Below, piece after piece: positions 58,882 through 64,000 of a stretch of 64,000 nucleotides of DNA. Each line of letters opens with the position of its first letter. The stretch's first letter is position 1. Made by a program: the position numbers and the translations under genes. The notes under the pieces are model-generated. The model ran no database searches. It had not been told where the DNA came from and was given only the letters and a program-made list of their open reading frames with translations. The stretch is from positions 8,795,855 through 8,859,854 of the forward strand of contig CM055877.1 of NCBI GenBank assembly GCA_029582165.1, given 5' to 3'. This DNA is from Portulaca oleracea. Taxonomy: Eukaryota; Streptophyta; Magnoliopsida; Caryophyllales; Portulacaceae.

Positions 58882-59402
58882 CCCCGGTCCCTCCCTGGCC
58901 GCGGACATTACCGATAACAGCTTCAAGGATCGCCGACTGGCCCCACAAATCACCACGAGTCTTTCCAGCGTGCTTCGTCCTCACTCACACGCTGCCTGGG
59001 AAAACTTCTCAGGAGTTAACCAATCCTTTGACTACTCCCAGCCAAGCACGCTTAACTGAGGAGTTCCCAACGGATGAGCTACCATAAAAGAAGGTGCACC
59101 TTGGTGATATAAGTAGTCATTTCAATCCTTCTAAGCCACACTTTAACCATATACCCAGGGTATTACAGTAACCCCCACTTAAGCGCACAACGTCCTCGTT
59201 GTGCCACAATCAACTCCAGAATCTTTGCCCCGCTAGGTGACTGCCCATGCCTCTCCTGTCCACTGGCGCAGCTCATGGTCGCGGGTCGGCTCTGATACCA
59301 TCTGTAACGCCCCAGCGCCTTCCCGGGCCGCGGACATTACCGATAAGCGCTTCAAGGATCGCTAACTGGCCCCACAAATCACCACGAGTCTTTCCAGCGT
59401 GC
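58875..59402 (-). mobile_element. Cassandra-like TRIM, truncated
   Basis: A terminal-repeat retrotransposon in miniature on the minus strand: a complete 293-bp LTR (58875-59167, TGTAATGCC...TATTACA), a 135-bp interior with a polypurine-like tract next to the LTR and a tRNA-iMet primer binding site (minus TGGTATCAGAGCC at about 59300-59288), and the first 100 bp of the second LTR (59303-59402). It has no coding capacity. The complete LTR contains a 5S-rRNA-like segment, the hallmark of the Cassandra family. The second LTR is cut at 59402 by another LTR. The shared parts of the two LTRs differ at about one base in ten, so the insertion is old. Confidence 0.88.
58985..59080 (-). promoter_or_regulatory. 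5S-rRNA-like segment in the TRIM LTR
   Basis: The minus strand reads CAGTTAAGCGTGCTTGG (complement of about 59041-59058), matching the plant 5S rRNA A-box region, followed by GGGAGTAGT and a region like the 5S C-box (TTAACTCCTGAGAAG). In Cassandra elements this internal promoter is read by RNA polymerase III. Here the C-box part is diverged from plant 5S genes. Confidence 0.8.
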
Positions 59403-60156
59403 TGATAGGCCGCAAGTGCACGGGTGAATTGTAGCATGAATCAAGGTCGTTCCCACAGGGACTTTTCCTTTCAACGCACTGAACTAGCCTCCTAATTGAT
59501 TGCTAAGCCGATCAGGATTTTGTTTGAAGCAACTAACTCTATTTCTATTCACTACTCAAAGCGAACAAACAAATATTCACACAATTTACTTGGATTTATC
59601 AAGATAAAAAGACGTTCAGGGGATAAAACTTAAGTCAAGTAACGAATCAACGATATGGATTGAACACTCATTTCATTAGTTGGCACAATCAAGGTTCGAT
59701 AATTGCATAGAATACTTCGCAATGAGATTTTGCCACTAGAGCGAATTGCCAAGACAAACCAATCACCTACTTTCGTGGTTATTTAGATTTAATCAAAGTT
59801 AATATCGAATTATCTCAAGAACCCTAATTAAAAACCTCTATGTCTAGACAATTTTTAATTAGTTTAACTTAGGTTTTCGGGATATCAAACTTCTCCTTTC
59901 GGTACTTCGTTCAACAACCTAATTACATGCAATTGGTGATCAAACAAAAGCAATAACAATTCAATTCAAAGGCCAAATAGATTCCAACAAACTAAATTCA
60001 TGATTATTCAATCCAACAAAGTCAATTCATCAAACAACTTCAAAGGTTCATCCCCCAAACTAAAAAGAACTACTCACTACTCATGTTTGCAACCACAAAG
60101 CAATTGAAATCTATTCTAGGAAGCATAAAAAATCTATGAGAGAATGAGAAATAAAC
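59403..60156 (-). mobile_element. Gypsy-type LTR fragment cutting the TRIM
   Basis: On the minus strand the right-hand end of a large gypsy LTR is visible: AAAAGTCCCTGTGGGAACGA followed by TTCACCCGTGCACTTGCGG and the terminal CCTATCA at 59403. These are typical of Athila/Tat-type LTR ends. It begins exactly where the TRIM LTR stops and is itself interrupted at 60157 by the Tekay-like LTR, so only 754 bp is seen. Confidence 0.7.
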
Positions 60157-63100
60157 TGTAACGCCCCAACCTTAATCACGGGGTTAAACTCCACTTAAAG
60201 ACCCTAAGCCCGCGATTAGCGCAGCGGAACACCTTAGGTCGAAGCATTACCGCCGTCTCCCAAAAGAGACAAGGCAACCACATCAAAGAACTTCCAAAAC
60301 CACAAACCAACTTAACAACCTTCACATAAACTTATACAATCTTTGGATAAAGTACAACAACTTAAACATAACTTAAACTAAACAACTCCAAAGAAATCCT
60401 GCTTGTCCTTGACTACTGATGGACTCCATGGAGAACTACCTCGATAGCCTTGAACTACTTTGCAACTGCCTTATCCTTGCCTTGGGAGCTCGAACCTCCT
60501 AAAACAAAACATTAAAACACGCAAAGGTGAGTGGGGAGACACTCAGTACGTAAACCTCCAAAGACGTAAACCGTTCGAAAACGGTTTTAGTGCCGGCATT
60601 TAAAATCATTTCGAAAACGGGGAAGGGGTTAAAAAAAAAGACTTGAACGACGTGAACATAAACATAAGCATAAACATACATTCATGAAAATAGAGAGTAA
60701 GTGGAACCCTTACGATCGGTGCAAGCACCTCACACACGCGTATGCCCAAGTTGATCTATACTTGGAATGATTGACTGTTAAACAGTCGACACTGGCCAGG
60801 TCAAGGCACTCTGATCAGGAGTGCTAAAACATGGATGTTATCATAAGCATAAAATGCGGATCCACTAAAAGATGTAAAGATATTGAAATTCATGGAACTT
60901 GACATAGCATGAAATACATGAACTATGAGTATAACTTAAACGTAAAAGCTGAACAATTTGCGTACCTTGGAACGCTAAAGTCTTTGGCGGCGCAGCTCAG
61001 CTTGGAGACGGCTTTGGGAACTTGTCAACTAAGATAAGAATAAGTAGAAATGAAGAACCGAATAAAGTTCTAAATTAGATTTATAAGTTTAGAAACTTAA
61101 TAATTAACATGAAGTAACTTTTTGAGAATAAAATTTCAGGTTATAGTAAAATAGTGTTTATAGCATAACTTGAGTTAGGAAAATCGAAACAAAGTAAAAG
61201 AGTACATCTCGGAATAGAGAAAATCATAATCTACAACTTTGTCAACAGAACCAGAAGCTAAAAATGAGTGGAAGGGCCCCAAAATGGGCCCGGACAGAAG
61301 CTGAATATATGAAACTTTAAGCTTTTCGGGTCGAAAATACATGAGAAGTATGATGTAAAAGGTGATTCAAATAAAAGGACTTGAATACAAGAGAATAGGC
61401 TTGAATCAATGAGGAATAGGATGATTATAAATTGGAAACTCGGATGCGAAAATAATGAGTTCAAATATGGTTTGATAATACGATATGGAATGAAAAGACG
61501 AAATGGAGCAAGATATACATGTCCAAATGTGAATAAAAGCAAGCTTGGATTAATGAACTATGAAATGAGTGATGAAATGAGGAATGAATTGGATAACATT
61601 AGAGATTATCAAGCTAGAAAGAGCTTTTAGCTAGAGCAAAGATATTGAACACGATACTTAAAGAAATATAGGAAATAAGGACTTACTAACACATTAGCTC
61701 TTGAAGAGTATACATAAGACTTACTTAGGACTCCAAGATGGTACACTTAGCCTTAAACACATAACTCTATAATGACAATATATATCCATGACTCATTTAT
61801 ACCTAGAACCCCTCATTGGGTTGATTTGAGGCCCAAAAGCTAATAATTTACAAAGGTTATTTTGAGCAGAAAACCATTCTGGACAGCCCGGTTTCTCGGG
61901 GTCGTAACTCACACTCGATATCGGATGACAAAGAACCATACCTTTCCGGAAAGCTTGCTACATGGCCTAAAACTTTCATGTTTACCATAAAAACCAAAGA
62001 GGTCTCCAAAAGGACGAAAAACAGCCCTCAAAACACTGACTCAGAATTCGTATTTAAAAACGTGAGGTTACGGTTTTGGTCGTAACTCGGGCTATACATG
62101 TCGGAAATTCGAAATTCCAAAGCCTATGGTTTGCTAACACCTTAAGCTATCCAATGGAGTATAAATTTGGGCAAAAATCTCACTTTTATAATTCTGTAAA
62201 TTTCAGAATTGAAAACAGTAGCTAATACACATAAAACTATTCTTTTAATTTGATTTTCCAACTATTAATCATATTAAAACTTAACCAAATTTCATCTAAC
62301 CTTAATCCACCATATTTCCAGAATATAAACCATGAAAAACTCTTCATCAAAGGCCTTGAAAACCACATGCATCCATGGATTAAACATTAACTTCACATAA
62401 TAAACACACTCTTGAACTCTTGCTCCAAAACTCACAAATTCACCCAAATTAAGCATGATAACTCTTAGTTCATAAATTCACAACAATATCTCAGCCCTTA
62501 AACACATAAAAACTCACAAGAAATCCACATGCATCAACACTAATTCATCATCCACCATGAATTCAACAAGAACCTCTCAAAAACTCATCCAAACACACAT
62601 GAATAAACTTGAAACTCAAACCCTAACTTAACCACAACAATTATATACTTGAATTCATGAATAAAGAGAGTAAAAGAGATGGAATTCACCAAAGAAACAT
62701 AAATTAAACATAGAATTTCAGATTAGGTTTGAAAGAAATTGAAGTGGGGTTTGAGAGATTACCTGGAGTTAAAAATGGATGAAAACACAAGAGAGAGGAA
62801 GAGGGGATGCCTGCTGGAAACCGCCGCCGGCTGGCCGGAAAAGTGGCCGGAAACTGGCCGGAGCTGGCTGGGAGTGGACACCAAGAGGAGGGAGAGGGAG
62901 GAGTTTGAGAGTTTGAGAGTGTAGTGAGAGAAAATGAGATGGGTGTTGAATTGAGTTAAAATGAGCCTCCCACTTCTACTACTACTATTGTATACTCCCT
63001 CACTTAATTTAAAACACCAATACTATCCTAATTAAAATCTGAAAATACAACTTTAATAAATTAGTTTTAAGTAAATAAATTAAAAGTAATTAGTTTGGTT

Positions 63101-63731
63101 CAAATTTGAAAAGAAGTGAGGTGTATCGAGACCCCCTTCTACTTAAACATTTAAAACACACTTAAAACTATCATCCAATTACCAATGCTAACAATAAATG
63201 AGATTAAAACCTTAATTAAAAATAATAATAGGATGATAACATTAGGAGTAATTAAATGGTAATCGAGGTAGTAACTTGAAATATCGGGTTTTTGTAGGAA
63301 ATAAAATATATCGATAATAATTGGGTAACATAAAAATAAAATACAATGACACTTGAATTAAAATAATAAGGTGGAAAATTACCTCTTGAAATTATGTAAG
63401 GGATTAAAATGTAAGAAATTAAAATTGGAACGGTAAAATATATATATAAATCGGAACAAGTAATTCGTAACCGATTCTTGGTAAATAAATTTATAACGTA
63501 AAACGTATAAACTGAAATACTTTAACTTATTGAACGAATATGTAAAGTAACTTTTAAGCCGATAATTCGGCACCTTAGCCATCTCCTGCGCGAGACTTGT
63601 CACCGATAACTATAAATAAACGAGTACGTTGATAAATAATAAAATAAACGCGAAAAAAAAATTATAACGCGATTTAGATAATTACTGTGATTAATAAGTA
63701 ATTAAACATGATTTTGGGGTGGGTTATTACA
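60157..63731 (-). mobile_element. 3' LTR (3.6 kb) of a Tekay/Del-like chromovirus
   Basis: The segment begins TGTAACGCC and ends GGTTATTACA, giving TG...CA ends with an extended terminal dyad TGTAA/TTACA. It is directly followed by a pyrimidine-rich tract (polypurine on the minus strand) and then by the end of a gypsy polyprotein with chromodomain. The arrangement shows that 60157-63731 is the 3' LTR of a minus-strand element whose body lies beyond the window. A length of 3575 bp fits the long LTRs of Tekay/Del chromoviruses. Short frames within it have no recognisable domain. Confidence 0.85.
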
Positions 63732-63744
63732 CCCTCCCCCCTAA
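63732..63744 (-). other. Chromovirus polypurine tract
   Basis: The minus strand reads a purine run (TTAGGGGGGAGGG) immediately upstream of the 3' LTR. Confidence 0.8.
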
Positions 63745-63796
63745 AAAGAAGTTTCGTCCCCGAAACTTGATTGCGGTTAAAACGTGATTGATTACC

Positions 63797-64000
63797 TCAA
63801 AAGAGATGAGGATATCGCTCTTTCATGCCTTCCTCGGTTTCCCACGTGGCTTCCGAGGTATCTTGATTTGCCCACCGCACTTTGACTAATGGGACCTCTT
63901 TCTTGCGTAACTTCTTGATTCGTCGATCCAGAATTTGGACCGGTTGCTGCTCGAAGGTTAGATCTTCGGCCAAAAGCGGCGGCTCTTCCGCTAGAACATG
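63797..64000 (-). CDS. Chromovirus integrase C-terminus with chromodomain (partial)
   Basis: The last 67 codons of a gypsy polyprotein, open from the window edge to a TGA at 63797-63799. The sequence has the chromodomain hallmarks of Tekay/Del elements: the PVQILDRRIKKLRKKEVP entry, the VKVRWANQ strand and the ATWETEEGMKERYPHLF end. In these elements the chromodomain is thought to steer integration to particular chromatin. The start and upstream domains are outside the window, and the visible part has no defect, which suggests a fairly recent element. Confidence 0.92.
   Translation of the reverse strand, partial: HVLAEEPPLLAEDLTFEQQPVQILDRRIKKLRKKEVPLVKVRWANQDTSEATWETEEGMKERYPHLF

Noticed and set aside
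62739..62924. 61-codon + strand frame
   Set aside because: It lies within the 3.6-kb chromovirus LTR and has no recognisable domain.

Overview
This is nuclear DNA of a flowering plant, almost certainly a eudicot. The supporting signs are an AT-rich background, many Stowaway-like (TA-flanked) and Harbinger-like (TAA-flanked) miniature transposons, LTR retrotransposons primed by initiator-methionine tRNA, a Cassandra-type TRIM with a 5S-rRNA-like promoter, and a plant-specific homeodomain-leucine zipper class IV (HD-ZIP IV) gene. The family cannot be fixed from the window alone. Only one intact host protein-coding gene is recognisable; most of the rest is transposon-derived or AT-rich spacer.

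Layout. 1-9.5 kb: spacer with a dense series of small inverted-repeat elements, some nested. 9.5-17.3 kb: a Harbinger-like element beside a heavily mutated L1-type LINE on the + strand, itself split by a solo LTR at 15915-16599. 17.4-19.3 kb: a nest of MITEs with a second copy of the same LTR. 19.3-26 kb: spacer with scattered MITEs. 26.0-36.4 kb: an internally deleted Copia element (minus strand, 212-bp LTRs that look identical, 5-bp target duplication) carrying inside it a nearly complete Ty3/gypsy element (27929-35476, minus strand, about 1.24-kb LTRs, own 5-bp target duplication). 36.5-38.4 kb: spacer.

38.45-49.6 kb (minus strand): a complete HD-ZIP IV transcription factor gene resembling Arabidopsis HDG5. 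It has one 5' UTR exon and 11 coding exons that I could join in phase at canonical GT-AG sites, predicting 852 residues with homeodomain, zipper-loop-zipper, START and C-terminal HD-SAD regions. Its leader and introns are unusually full of local duplications, one carrying telomere-like filler, and host three MITEs.

49.6-57.4 kb: the promoter side of that gene and spacer with one possible unannotated spliced transcript. 57.4-64 kb: a retrotransposon graveyard: a gypsy-type LTR fragment, a Cassandra-like TRIM, a second gypsy-type LTR fragment cutting the TRIM, and a long-LTR Tekay/Del-type chromovirus (3.6-kb LTR plus the chromodomain end of its polyprotein) cutting that fragment and running off the window.

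I found no new coding system. The most unusual material is structural: repeated local duplications confined to the HD-ZIP IV gene, the age paradox of the nested retroelements, arrays of short palindromes inside two LTRs, and RNA polymerase III-like promoter motifs inside two retroelements.
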